A DNA stretch of 64,000 nucleotides from positions 496,001 through 560,000 of the forward strand of contig NZ_FNAT01000001.1 of NCBI RefSeq assembly GCF_900102015.1, read 5' to 3'. Made by a program: the position numbers and the translations under genes. The notes beneath the pieces are model-generated. The model made no database searches. It was not told where the DNA came from and saw only the letters and a list, made by a program, of their open reading frames with translations. This DNA is from Limimaricola pyoseonensis (GTDB taxonomy: Bacteria; Pseudomonadota; Alphaproteobacteria; Rhodobacterales; Rhodobacteraceae). How positions within the stretch are numbered: the first letter of the stretch is position 1; every line of letters starts with the position of its first letter. Positions 9,453 to 18,195 of the stretch are shown here, in pieces.

Positions 9453-9481
9453 TGGACAGTCCGGAACGGATAACGCTATAT
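9453..9481 (+). promoter_or_regulatory. Probable sigma-70 promoter of tRNA-Asn
   Basis: TGGACA (9453-9458) is followed after 17 bp by CTATAT (9476-9481), close to the -35 and -10 consensus at optimal spacing. It lies 11 bp before the tRNA. Judged by eye only. Confidence 0.5.
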
Positions 9482-9492
9482 GCGCCACATGT

Positions 9493-9567
9493 TCCGGCGT
9501 AGCTCAGCGGTAGAGCAGTTGACTGTTAATCAATTGGTCGTAGGTTCGATCCCTACCGCCGGAGCCA
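9493..9567 (+). tRNA. tRNA-Asn (anticodon GUU), CCA encoded
   Basis: Cloverleaf readable by eye. The acceptor stem TCCGGCG pairs with CGCCGGA, the D-arm is GCTCAGCGGTAGAGC, the anticodon stem-loop is GTTGA-CTGTTAA-TCAAT with GTT at 9525-9527, and the T-arm contains GGTTCGATCC. Discriminator G is at 9564 and CCA at 9565-9567. The 3' part (9551-9567) belongs to a direct repeat found again at 42443, so this gene is the attachment site of the downstream island and remains intact after insertion. Confidence 0.97.
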
Positions 9568-9579
9568 AACTTCCAGCAA
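9551..9579 (+). repeat. attL: tRNA-Asn 3' end direct repeat
   Basis: This 29-bp sequence beginning CCCTACCGCCGGAGCCAAAC is identical at 42443-42471. It spans the T-arm, acceptor 3' strand and CCA of the tRNA plus 12 bp. Beyond it the two copies stay close to 90% identical through a terminator hairpin and into the start of an integrase gene, with the first mismatch at 9580. Confidence 0.92.
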
Positions 9580-9599
9580 CCCGCTGAAGTTTAGGCAGA

Positions 9600-9635
9600 A
9601 AACCCCCGGGTCTCGGCAGAGACCCGGGGGTTTTT
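9600..9635 (+). terminator. Rho-independent terminator of tRNA-Asn
   Basis: A strong GC hairpin (ACCCCCGGGTCTC / GAGACCCGGGGGT, loop GGCA) preceded by A-residues and followed by TTTTT. It ends the tRNA transcript and also insulates the integrase gene from it. A copy lies at 42491-42526 outside the right attachment site. Confidence 0.92.
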
Positions 9636-9713
9636 CATTTGGCTTTGCACAAAGCTCTGCACAAGATCCCGGATCGCCCCGCGACACCTCCAACTCCTGG
9701 AGGCCCCTCGCCC

Positions 9714-11789
9714 ATGGTGATCAAGACCCCTCACCTCGAACTCAGAGCAACTGGCTACTACTGGCGCCGCCGTGTCCCGGCCCACGCCAGATCTCGATTC
9801 AAACCGGAATTCTTCTGCTTTCCGCTGCGCACGCACGTCCCCCGCGATGCCGCAGAGCTCGCCCGGCGACTGACCGCCGTCAGCGACCTCTGCTTCAACG
9901 CGGAGTCGCTCGTGTCGCCAGAGGTCATGACGAACATCCTGGTCACCTACGCCCGGATCGACATCGAGGCCGCCGATCGCCTGCGCGCTCTGACCGGCCC
10001 TCGCACCAGGCAAGCCGCGGAAGTGGCGATGGCCGTTGAGGAAGCAGCGCGCGCCTCTCTGCGCGATGCCATCTTCCTGTGCGATACCACCCCTGCCCTG
10101 GCCCCGATCCGAGATACCGCGTGCCGCTTGGGCCTCACCCTCGATGAGAGCGAAGACGACTTTGCCATTCTGGCCGACAGGATGATCCGCCTCATGATCG
10201 AGATCAGCGAGGAGAAGGAGCGCCGCGCCCGTGGCCATTTCTCCGAGCCTCAGCCCTATCTCTCGGCTGCGCTCGGCCAATCGGCCGCTTCTGGCCCCCC
10301 TTCCAAGGCGCTCGCAGCCCCACCAGTCTCGCCCGCAGCCCCGGCGCAGCCCGTCATTCAGGCCGAACCGCAGGAAACGAGGACCGAGGCCGTAGTCGTC
10401 GAGGAGGCAACCTCCGCCCCGACGGCGGCTGTATCCGCAGCGCCGACGCCGTTTCACCAGCGGGAGGGGCTGTCGGTCTCGGTCGATGCGAGCCATGGCG
10501 CACCGGCGCGCTGCCTGAAGGGGTCAGACCCCAGCCTTCTGGAGCTCTGGGACGAGTGGTTCGACGAGATGTCGCGTGGCGTGCGGACCGATGGCGCCTA
10601 CACATTCGAAGATGCCGGCAAGGCCGAGCGCTTCATGAAGGACGCTGACACCATTCGCTCCACCCGCAAGTTGATCGCGGACATCCTGGGCGACACACGC
10701 ATTTCGCAAGCTGGCGGCGAGGTCTGGACCCGGTTCAACGACACCCTGCTTCGGCTTCCCAACAATCACGGCCGGTCCAGCAGTCTGCGGGAGCTGAGCT
10801 GTCTCGAGTTCATCGAACTAAAAGACAAGGAGGAGCAGGCGCAGATCGCCGCCGCCGAGAAGCAGATCGCTCAGCAAGGTCTTGATGGCGACGCGAAGGA
10901 GGAGCTCTTGCGCAAAGCCAGAATCGCTCGCATCTCGCCGCGCACGTTCCAGCGCCACCAGAAATACCTGTCGGCTCCCCTGGATCACGCTGTGAGCAAG
11001 GGGCAGCTCTCGCACAACCCGTTCAAGCCCTACGTCGTCGGCCAAGCCATGATCGAGGACATGCGCAAATCGCTCCCCACGACGTCGCGCCAGATTTGGA
11101 GCAGCGGCGATTTCGCTGCCCTTCTGAAAACGGAGAAGTGGAACTCGGAGAAGACTCAGATCAACGATCATGTGTTCTGGGTGCCGTTGATCGCGCGCCT
11201 CCATGGCCTGCGCAGCGAGGAGATCCTGCAGCTGAAGCCGAAGAACATCCGGTGCGACGACGGCATCCACTTCTTCGACATTGAGCGGGGCACGGGCCAA
11301 TCGCTCAAAAGCGACAATGCCCGCCGAATGATCCCCATCCACAGCCAGCTGATCGAACTCGGATTCCTCGAACTCGTGCAGCGCCAGCGCGGGCTTGGCA
11401 AGGAGCGTATCTTCGACAAGGTGAGCCGGTCGAAGTCCAGCCGGCTGACTTTCACCTCGAACTTCACGAAGAACTTCAACTACTACCGCACGACCCGGAA
11501 AGTTTATACCGAGCGTCGCGACCTGCACGCCATGCGGACGACCTTCAACTCGACGCTCGTGACCGGCTCGGTGCCGGACACGGCGCGGCGCTACCTGATG
11601 GGCCACCGGAACGATGATGTTGGCATCGTGAACTACCTGCCCGAGGGGTTCTCGCTCGCCACCCTCAAGTCCTACATCGAGATGGAACAGCTGGACCTGA
11701 GCATGGTCACGCGGCGGTTCGGTCAGCAAGTCCAGAGCCCGAAGGGCCCGCGCCTCGCGGCTCGGGATGGCGTGGCGCTTTCTGCCTAA
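9714..11789 (+). CDS. Site-specific tyrosine recombinase (island integrase)
   Basis: 691-aa integrase. The N-terminus KTPHLELRATGYYWRRRVPA is the DUF6538-like arm-binding domain common in Rhodobacterales integrases. A Pro/Ala linker (about residues 185-260) and a long SAM-like/core-binding region follow. The catalytic residues are all present: Arg500 (LHGLRSEE), His605 and Arg608 (LHAMRTTF), His631 (MGHRNDD) and Tyr641 (NYLPEG). A TTG at 9639 is in frame, but the ATG at 9714 is preferred: it has GGAGG at 9699-9703, and the relic at 42606 starts at the same point. It adjoins tRNA-Asn and is the likely enzyme for 9551/42443 recombination. Confidence 0.94.
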   Translation: MVIKTPHLELRATGYYWRRRVPAHARSRFKPEFFCFPLRTHVPRDAAELARRLTAVSDLCFNAESLVSPEVMTNILVTYARIDIEAADRLRALTGPRTRQAAEVAMAVEEAARASLRDAIFLCDTTPALAPIRDTACRLGLTLDESEDDFAILADRMIRLMIEISEEKERRARGHFSEPQPYLSAALGQSAASGPPSKALAAPPVSPAAPAQPVIQAEPQETRTEAVVVEEATSAPTAAVSAAPTPFHQREGLSVSVDASHGAPARCLKGSDPSLLELWDEWFDEMSRGVRTDGAYTFEDAGKAERFMKDADTIRSTRKLIADILGDTRISQAGGEVWTRFNDTLLRLPNNHGRSSSLRELSCLEFIELKDKEEQAQIAAAEKQIAQQGLDGDAKEELLRKARIARISPRTFQRHQKYLSAPLDHAVSKGQLSHNPFKPYVVGQAMIEDMRKSLPTTSRQIWSSGDFAALLKTEKWNSEKTQINDHVFWVPLIARLHGLRSEEILQLKPKNIRCDDGIHFFDIERGTGQSLKSDNARRMIPIHSQLIELGFLELVQRQRGLGKERIFDKVSRSKSSRLTFTSNFTKNFNYYRTTRKVYTERRDLHAMRTTFNSTLVTGSVPDTARRYLMGHRNDDVGIVNYLPEGFSLATLKSYIEMEQLDLSMVTRRFGQQVQSPKGPRLAARDGVALSA

Positions 11790-12426
11790 TGCAGCAGTCC
11801 TGCTAGCCGCGGGCGGTATCCCGCGCGCCGACTTCGAAACGCATAATCCCCCCATAGAAGGTCTCATTCGAGCTCTTCACGGTCCAGCTCACCGGCTGGC
11901 AGGAGGTGGCTAAGTCAAGTGTGCACCTAGAACTCTTTGGGGGGAGGCTAACTCGAAGCCTGCGTCCGGCACGGGGAAGCCGCGCGCTCGGCATCCTCGA
12001 GCCTACCCACTTTGGCTAGATGATACATTCGAAGAGAGTGCGATCCCCCTTGGCTCTGAGGGTCGCAGCAGCGATCAACGGGGCGCGTGTTAATCCTGGA
12101 AGACAAGGCGGGAAGAGCTTCTCCGCTGCTCACCGGAGTAAAACTCGCGAAAGCTAACGGGCTGAACCTTTCCAACAGGCCAGCGTAGCAACTGTAAGCC
12201 CGCCGCAGCTCCTCCAGCCGGAAAACACAGGGCCAAAGGCGAGATGGTTTCGACATGATGCGCCTGATCGAGACATCAGCCCCCGGCGGCAAACCATTTC
12301 TTGCCAAGTCGGACGCAAGCTGCGAGACAACCAAGGGTAATTGACAATCGGACTAGAACAATATAGGAACATGGTCCGCCCCGTTTTGGGCAGTTCCCAT
12401 GCAGCTTGGTCAGCGAGGCAGTTTGA
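11790..12426. other. Intergenic region, no gene seen
   Basis: About 640 bp after the integrase. Short open frames occur on the minus strand, but none has a ribosome site, recognisable family or gene-like composition. GC drops toward the next gene. It may contain the promoter of the peptidase/cyclase pair and eroded sequence. Confidence 0.5.
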
Positions 12427-12954
12427 ATGAATATCACCTACCGGCCTCCCATCCCGTCAAGGGTCAGTAAGCCGAAAGTTTGGGAGTTTGCGGAAAAGCA
12501 ACGAGCCGCGGTTGGTTTAAAGAATGGTTTCGAGTTGTCGGAGCTTGTGAGCCGAAACCGCGGCAAAATCGAATACATAGGGATGTTCGATAGAGATCAA
12601 ACTGACGCAATCGTTGTGGAGCCAGACGGATCCTTCGTTATTCGTCTCTCTTCGGAAACCGGCGAGCTTCGTGATAATTTCACAATTGCCCACGAGCTTG
12701 GGCATCTACTGATGCACTGGCCAAAAGTAAAAAAAGCGCACGAAGGAAGCGGTATGCGCGCCACGCGAAAAGTCGACGAAAGTCAAGAGGCTTTGGTGCG
12801 ATGTGAGTGGGAGGCAAATTGGTTTGCGTCGGCGTTTCTAATGCCGAAAGAAGAGTTCTGCGAGGCCTATGCAAAAGGCGTGGCCAGTGAAACATTTGGC
12901 GTAACGCAATCTGCGGTCGACGTTAGGGCGAAAACTCTGGGTATTGATGACTGA
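12427..12954 (+). CDS. ImmA/IrrE-family zinc metallopeptidase (M78, DUF955)
   Basis: 175 aa. The zinc motif HELGH lies in FTIAHELGHLLMH at about residue 90, with the third ligand region CEWEANWFASAFLMP about 45 residues later, exactly the DUF955 arrangement. ImmA cleaves phage/ICE repressors and IrrE/PprI acts in stress responses. No Xre-type repressor lies next to it. Its stop overlaps the start of the cyclase-like gene by 8 bp, so the two are translationally coupled and probably work together. GC is lower than in the flanks. Confidence 0.88.
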   Translation: MNITYRPPIPSRVSKPKVWEFAEKQRAAVGLKNGFELSELVSRNRGKIEYIGMFDRDQTDAIVVEPDGSFVIRLSSETGELRDNFTIAHELGHLLMHWPKVKKAHEGSGMRATRKVDESQEALVRCEWEANWFASAFLMPKEEFCEAYAKGVASETFGVTQSAVDVRAKTLGIDD

Positions 12955-14023
12955 TATAGACGCCCTAAGATTTGAAGCCGCAGAATACCGTGTGCGCTTG
13001 TTTCTATCCGTGGATCTCAGTGGTTCCACAGCATTCAAAAATTCGAAAGATGGGGAGGCTCGGGAGACTGGGGCAACGCCTTACTGGGTGACGGTCTTCC
13101 AGAGATTCTACTCGGACTTCCCGGGTCTCTTCGCTGCTGAGTTTCAACGTCAAAGAAACGATAGCGTGGGAGCAGATACCTGCCCTGAGCTCTGGAAGGC
13201 AGTTGGCGACGAATTAGTTTTTTGCGGGAGAGTTGCAAGCAAGAAGTCCTGCGCTGTCGCGCTTGATGCATTTATCAAGACGCTTCACCAATACAGAAAA
13301 CGGCTTTCGGATCAAGGTGTTGACCTCAATTTGAAAGGTGCGGGCTGGCTGGCAGCCTTTCCTGAGCCAAATCGAACAGTGCAACTTCGAGCAAGAGAGA
13401 ATAGCCCCGAACTATTGCCCGCATCTGAGGCTTTAGAGCTCTCTGCTGACAAAGAGCCATTCCAATTCGATTTTCTTGGCAAAGCGATAGATACGGGCTT
13501 TCGTGTCGCGTCCAGGGCTCAACCCGATAAATTTGCGCTGAGCGTTCAGCTGGCGCGCCTGCTAGTCAATAGCGGACCGGATTTGAGCTTTGGACACCAA
13601 ATTCGATTGGAGCGCCCAAGTATCTTGAAGGGTGTCAACAAGAACGAGCCATATCCGTTCTTGTATATTGACACGATGGAGTATCTACCGACGCAAGCTG
13701 CCAAGCAGCTAGAGCGGGAAGTGCTTCGTGAAGGGGAGGTCCCTAACCCGGCCAGACTTTCAGAATACCTAACTGCATACTGCAAGGTTGTCGGAACAGA
13801 CGAAATAACCTTGAAGGTCGACAGTGCCGCTGCGGACGTCGGCGTTCCGGAAAGTTACTCTACTCACAAAAAATACATTTCGGAACATCTCGCGGGCGAA
13901 AGGCAGACAGAGTTTGATGGTGAGGGCATCGGAGATGGATTGGCGCCTGCAGAAGAAGTCTATTTAGAAGACGCTTCTCTTTCGCCATTAGAAGCCGCAC
14001 ATGAGGTTCCCGGTGACACTTAA
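12947..14023 (+). CDS. Class III nucleotide cyclase-like protein (Pycsar-type candidate)
   Basis: 358 aa. Two metal-binding motifs of class III cyclases are visible: VDLSGSTAFK with Asp23 and LWKAVGDELVF with Asp88. Between them lies WVTVFQRFYSDFPGLF, a pattern I associate with the cytidylate/uridylate cyclases of Pycsar defence. The segment FDFLGKAIDTGFRVASRAQP resembles the later cyclase-domain helix. The last 100 residues are acidic and unrecognised. TTG 12944 is also possible, but the ATG at 12947 is used. Pycsar cyclases are normally beside a transmembrane or TIR effector; here the coupled partner is a metallopeptidase. The cyclase domain is likely, the nucleotide product unknown. Confidence 0.62.
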   Translation: MTDIDALRFEAAEYRVRLFLSVDLSGSTAFKNSKDGEARETGATPYWVTVFQRFYSDFPGLFAAEFQRQRNDSVGADTCPELWKAVGDELVFCGRVASKKSCAVALDAFIKTLHQYRKRLSDQGVDLNLKGAGWLAAFPEPNRTVQLRARENSPELLPASEALELSADKEPFQFDFLGKAIDTGFRVASRAQPDKFALSVQLARLLVNSGPDLSFGHQIRLERPSILKGVNKNEPYPFLYIDTMEYLPTQAAKQLEREVLREGEVPNPARLSEYLTAYCKVVGTDEITLKVDSAAADVGVPESYSTHKKYISEHLAGERQTEFDGEGIGDGLAPAEEVYLEDASLSPLEAAHEVPGDT

Positions 14024-14362
14024 GTGATCAGCCTCTTGCGAGCACAGTCCGCCGAAGTCGCAATCATCGAAAAGCCTCCATCCTGCAGCGCTGATGTGTA
14101 GCAGGGAAGGTAGCGCGGGTCTGATGGCCTGGAACTGGGAATCACGTTCACTTTACGCGTCGAATGTCTGCTCCGGGCGGTTTCCTGACATTCTCTGCAT
14201 GTGCGAACGCTCCCTTGTTTCAATACGGAAGCAGACATTCCGTCAGGCTTGAGCCACTGGGCCTGGGATGATCTAAACTGAGCGCAGGAAGCCGACCTTC
14301 GCCGCTCCTTCTGGCGCGCCCTGTAACCTCCCAACGGAGCGGCCTCTTGGGCCGCACCTGTT
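14024..14362. other. Intergenic region between convergent genes, no gene seen
   Basis: About 340 bp between the convergent cyclase-like and CHAT genes. A 104-codon minus-strand frame crosses it, but its Arg/Ser/Cys-rich translation has no ribosome site and looks like chance. The 13-mer TGCGAACGCTCCC at 14202-14214 recurs at 39645-39657, which suggests eroded sequence related to other island spacers. Confidence 0.45.
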
Positions 14363-16615
14363 CTATCGATCTGCGTCCATCTCAGCTTGAGCCTCGTCTC
14401 TAAAGCCTTCGTCGGGATGAACGATGATGGTTTCAGGACAACCCATCGGGAGATAACTGATTGCAGTCGAGTTCGCTACTGCTGAGCGCAACTCATGCCA
14501 TGCCCGCTTTTCATCAACGCCATGCTTTGATAATTCGGTAACGACCGTTTCGTATGGCCAATCGTCGCCAGCATTGATGGCCATGTTACCTGCAAGATGA
14601 ATAGCTTCATAGGTTTTGTGGTCGATCAGACCCTTGCTTTCCATACGTCGGCAAAAATCTGTCAGCAATTGCATCCGGATCATACCGCCCATGATCTCCA
14701 TCCAGTTCAAAGACTGATTGAACATTTTGTGGGATGCCGGCACAAATTCAGCGATGCGATAGAGTAGCCTGGCAACAAAGGATGCCGCATCCCGTGCATC
14801 AATGGGAAAAACGGACCCCAGAACCGTGCGCGCACCAATTGCGAGGAACCCATTGGCCGTCGTGGCATGGTTTCGGTCGGCTGCATGCGTGTCGCATGCA
14901 CTGAGAACTACAACAGGCGGAACCCGAGGCCGCTTGCTTTGTAGCTGCCAGATATCGATGCTTTCTTCTAAAAGCTGAAGCCCAGCAGGCTTGTCTTTCG
15001 CATGCCCGCCGTGCCCGTCAAAGATGACCATTGAGCCATTGTATGAATTTAGCGCAGCCACCAGATCCGCTTCGTTCCTGATGCGCTCCGTCCGGACGCG
15101 AATTTTGTCTCTGAAATGAGGCTTAAATCCAGCAAGTGCTATATCGAAAAACTCGCTTATGGGGTCATCCTCATTAAGCGCGCTCAATATCAATATTTCC
15201 TCAAAATCTGACGTCGTTAGATGCAGGTATTCTTTCGGCAATACTTGCTCAACGAAGAGATTTCCGGGCGTTACTGGGACTCTCGTGATATCTTTCTGGA
15301 CGCAAAGTGGAAGCCCCCGAATGTTCATCCACTCGAGGTGGGCATCAGTAATCAGGCGGAGTCCATCGTCGGCACCTTCAATAAATTCGAAAAATTCTAC
15401 TGGCACAGATGCCGTGACTGCGCTCTGAACCTTTCTGAACGCTTCCCGCCTCTTCCTCTCGGTGGTGCGCGTGGCATGGTAGTGTTGAGCAAACTGTCGG
15501 ACCTGACCGGATGTTCGGTTGACTGCATTAGGCAACCTTATCACTGCGGATACTTCCGAAGCGGACAGCGTGCCTACGCATTGTGTCGCGAGATGCAGCT
15601 CGGCACTCCGTTCAAGTATGATAGAATGCGGCGTGGGTTTGTGGCCGTCCGCTCCACCTAAGAGCGCCTTAACCTGTGTCGGATTGCTGGTGTTGAAACC
15701 GTAGCCATCTTGGCGTTGAAGCATGCGCCGCACAGCAAGGAAGATCTTCTTTTCTTCTGGCGTGAATGGGCTGTTGGCCAAGCTGGTCTCATAGAAGTGC
15801 GGATAGATAGAAGGGGCAAATAAGCTGACGCTTGGTGGTCGCCGGAAATACTGGTTGGCTGCACGCTCGCCGATCCGCTCCCTCTCCGCCAGAACTGAGC
15901 GTGTAGTTTGAACAATTGTTTCGACGTAGGGAGCGATCCCTCCACCGATCTTGGTAAAGCTACCGCTAGTCGTGTCGCGAAACCCCGCTACATAAAGTGA
16001 CATCAGATTGGGTGCTACGGCGTTATGGCCGCCGACTTTGTATCCAAGATCGCGCTCTTCCGGTTCGCACCAATTTCTAAGGTGTTCCCGGGCAGTTTCC
16101 AGAGCATCCGGCTTAATCTGTCCCACAAGGGAATCACAGATATTGAGGAAGGCTTCCCTTAGCTTTTCCAGACTGAAATCTTCGTATGTTATCGTGCCAC
16201 CTTCTTCGGCAACAACCGTAAGAGGAAACGAGTGCGCATCTATCCAGTCGCGATACGTCTCGATCTTGTGCTCGCGCCCTAAAAAAAGGATCGTGAACGG
16301 AAGGAGTGGAGGTGTAACCATTTTTTTTAGAGCTCGCGGCGACTGGCCTCGCCATATCACCGAAGCTTGGCCAGACATCCTCCTTGGGAGCCGGATCTTT
16401 TGCCCTTCCGGCGTCAATTCCCAAATGTCGCTTGGCAAAGTATTGATGAGCCGAACAATGCCTACATTGTGCATCAGGCTGGGTGCAAATCCCTGTAAAA
16501 AGCTGGCCTCATATGGGTCGCCATCCTCAACCGGTATGATGCAGGTAATTTTCCCCAAAAGATCGTAAAGTTCGTTGCCGCTATTGGCTCTCTGGCTCTG
16601 TATCGTCTTTATCAT
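14363..16615 (-). CDS. CHAT-domain (caspase-like) protease, putative defence or cell-death effector
   Basis: 750 aa. The C-terminal third is a CHAT peptidase: MVIFDGHGGHAKD supplies the catalytic His (535, with His538 nearby) and VVLSACDTHAADRN the catalytic Cys574. GFLAIGARTVLGSVFPIDA is the typical strand after the active site. The first 500 residues (start IPVEDGDPYEASFLQGF) are not recognised and may be the sensing or partner-binding part. Bacterial CHAT proteases include Craspase and gasdermin-activating enzymes. No Cas7-11 or gasdermin is seen next to it, so its substrate is unknown. Convergent with the cyclase gene, and on the same strand as the SMEK gene upstream (476 bp gap). Confidence 0.82.
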   Translation of the reverse strand: MIKTIQSQRANSGNELYDLLGKITCIIPVEDGDPYEASFLQGFAPSLMHNVGIVRLINTLPSDIWELTPEGQKIRLPRRMSGQASVIWRGQSPRALKKMVTPPLLPFTILFLGREHKIETYRDWIDAHSFPLTVVAEEGGTITYEDFSLEKLREAFLNICDSLVGQIKPDALETAREHLRNWCEPEERDLGYKVGGHNAVAPNLMSLYVAGFRDTTSGSFTKIGGGIAPYVETIVQTTRSVLAERERIGERAANQYFRRPPSVSLFAPSIYPHFYETSLANSPFTPEEKKIFLAVRRMLQRQDGYGFNTSNPTQVKALLGGADGHKPTPHSIILERSAELHLATQCVGTLSASEVSAVIRLPNAVNRTSGQVRQFAQHYHATRTTERKRREAFRKVQSAVTASVPVEFFEFIEGADDGLRLITDAHLEWMNIRGLPLCVQKDITRVPVTPGNLFVEQVLPKEYLHLTTSDFEEILILSALNEDDPISEFFDIALAGFKPHFRDKIRVRTERIRNEADLVAALNSYNGSMVIFDGHGGHAKDKPAGLQLLEESIDIWQLQSKRPRVPPVVVLSACDTHAADRNHATTANGFLAIGARTVLGSVFPIDARDAASFVARLLYRIAEFVPASHKMFNQSLNWMEIMGGMIRMQLLTDFCRRMESKGLIDHKTYEAIHLAGNMAINAGDDWPYETVVTELSKHGVDEKRAWHELRSAVANSTAISYLPMGCPETIIVHPDEGFRDEAQAEMDADR

Positions 16616-17091
16616 TGCAGAACCTTAGCGGAGTGTTGCTGCCGCTGGAAGCATCGAAATGCTCATCACATACGCGCGACGAATGGCTGGTTCAGTTATG
16701 CTGAGCGGCGGCAGGAGCTGGCTACATAGCTGACCGCAGAGGGCCGTTCGCGACGCTCTGGCGGAGCGGGCGGAGAGCCGACGTTCGTCTCACCGGTCAA
16801 GAATGGCAGCTACGCGCATTTCAAACGGGAGACTGTAAATCGTGTAGACACTCGATTGGAACTAAACTAGGCGCGCCAGGCCATTCAGGGAAGCCGCGCG
16901 CAGGAGCCAAGCTGGGCCCGGTCGAGGCGCTCGTCGCAGAAGACCTTGCATTCAGGCGAACCTCGGACAGCGGCTGCGGCAGGCGGGCAACATAGCGGAT
17001 TGCCAAGCAGACGCCTGACAAGGCCCACACGCTCCCGAAACTCTGTTTGAGTGCTTTTCCTGGGGAATCCGGCGCATCGAGGTAAACCCTC
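16616..17091. other. Intergenic region, no gene seen
   Basis: About 480 bp between the SMEK gene and the CHAT gene, both minus strand. A 96-codon frame crosses it on the minus strand, but it lacks a ribosome site and any family signature. The CHAT gene promoter probably lies here. Confidence 0.45.
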
Positions 17092-18195
17092 TTATTTTCT
17101 GCGCTGTGCATTGCGCTTCTTTTTCGTGGCGTGCTTTGGTGTGTTTGCGACCGGCGGTGGCCCGAAAACAGTAAAATTCATCGTCGAAAAAAGGGTCTCT
17201 GCCGAGAGTTTCCGTTCGATCAAAAAATTGGGCAGCGCTTCCGACAGGCTCGTCTTATGCGCGCCGGGAAAGCCGATGCTGATGCGCGGCGATGTCCCGT
17301 CACCGTCGTCGTCGCAATCGACGAAATGCCAACTGCGGAGCAGTCGGATATCTTCCTGCAGCACTCGCTGATCGCTATGCTTGCGCGCGACGAGGTCCGC
17401 GTTAGCTGACAGCCCGGTCGACAACATGCCTGGCTTGTCGAGCCCAAGCGCGAGATCGGTGTTGTCGAACAGCCAGCCCAAGAACTGGCGGGTCATGCGC
17501 GGGAGCAGTTCAAGCCGGTCGATGAACCCATCGAGCGCCGCCTGTGTTTCCTCGCGACTGGCGAACAGATCACTCGCGTCGGCAAAAAGCAGCGAGGCGT
17601 CGCTGCGATCCACGGCGGGACGGTCTTCGACCACCCCGGTGAGCGAGGTGGGGAACTTGCCGTCGATTGCGACCTCAAGCTCGACGGTGATCCGCTGCAG
17701 CTCCGCACGCAGCTTATCGTAGACTGCGCGGATCGTGTCTATCTCGCTGGCTATAATCATGCTCGCAAGTTCGGTCATCCCTATTATGTTGCGTTTCTTG
17801 AAACCGACTCGCTTCACCTCCTCGGGATCGAGCTGGTATTTCGCTTGGCGTTCGCCGATGATCAGGACGTAGATCTCATCGTAGAGCTCTGCGTCCACAT
17901 CGTTGATCTTGGCGAGCGTATTGTTCATCTTTTGCGAACATGCCTGCGAGGTCACCTGATATGCGCGCTTGGTGGCGCTGGTCGTATCGCCGAGATTGAG
18001 GCCGGGCGCGTTGCGGCGGGTCTCGTTGAGGTTCACGAGATTTGCCTTATGGATAAGGTTGAGCAATTCTTTGAAGAAGTCCTCGAGGATGCGGTTGAGA
18101 TCGGTAAATCCGAGCTTGCTGCGCGCGCGGACGCGGCTTGAAATTGTATCGAGATCGTCGACGATCGGGCCGATGAAGGCTCCGCGTGCGGTCAT
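17092..18195 (-). CDS. SMEK-type nuclease-like protein
   Basis: 367 aa. The N-terminal 150 residues resemble the SMEK domain seen in phage-defence proteins: FFKELLNLIHKANLVNLNE, then NAPGLNLGD with AYQVTSQACSQKMNNTL, and later IYVLIIGERQAKYQLD and NIIGMTELASMI. The Asp of LNLGD and the Q-x-T of YQVTS fit a divergent restriction-endonuclease-like core, as known for that family. The C-terminal half is helical and unrecognised, ending in a Lys/Arg-rich tail (KHATKKKRNAQRRK). The ATG at 18195 is chosen for its GAGGA site; a GTG at 18255 would add 20 residues. Nuclease activity is inferred. Confidence 0.65.
   Translation of the reverse strand: MTARGAFIGPIVDDLDTISSRVRARSKLGFTDLNRILEDFFKELLNLIHKANLVNLNETRRNAPGLNLGDTTSATKRAYQVTSQACSQKMNNTLAKINDVDAELYDEIYVLIIGERQAKYQLDPEEVKRVGFKKRNIIGMTELASMIIASEIDTIRAVYDKLRAELQRITVELEVAIDGKFPTSLTGVVEDRPAVDRSDASLLFADASDLFASREETQAALDGFIDRLELLPRMTRQFLGWLFDNTDLALGLDKPGMLSTGLSANADLVARKHSDQRVLQEDIRLLRSWHFVDCDDDGDGTSPRISIGFPGAHKTSLSEALPNFLIERKLSAETLFSTMNFTVFGPPPVANTPKHATKKKRNAQRRK

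Noticed and set aside
9639-9714. TTG start at 9639 for the island integrase
   Set aside because: It would begin inside the terminator tail without a ribosome site. The ATG at 9714 has GGAGG and matches the start of the relic copy.
9591-10496. 301-codon minus-strand frame opposite the integrase N-terminal half
   Set aside because: It is antisense to the integrase, starts in its linker and ends in the terminator hairpin. A similar frame opposite the relic at 42483-42743 follows from shared sequence.
14020-14334. 104-codon minus-strand frame between the cyclase-like and CHAT genes
   Set aside because: No ribosome site, no hydrophobic or domain pattern, Arg/Ser/Cys-rich composition.
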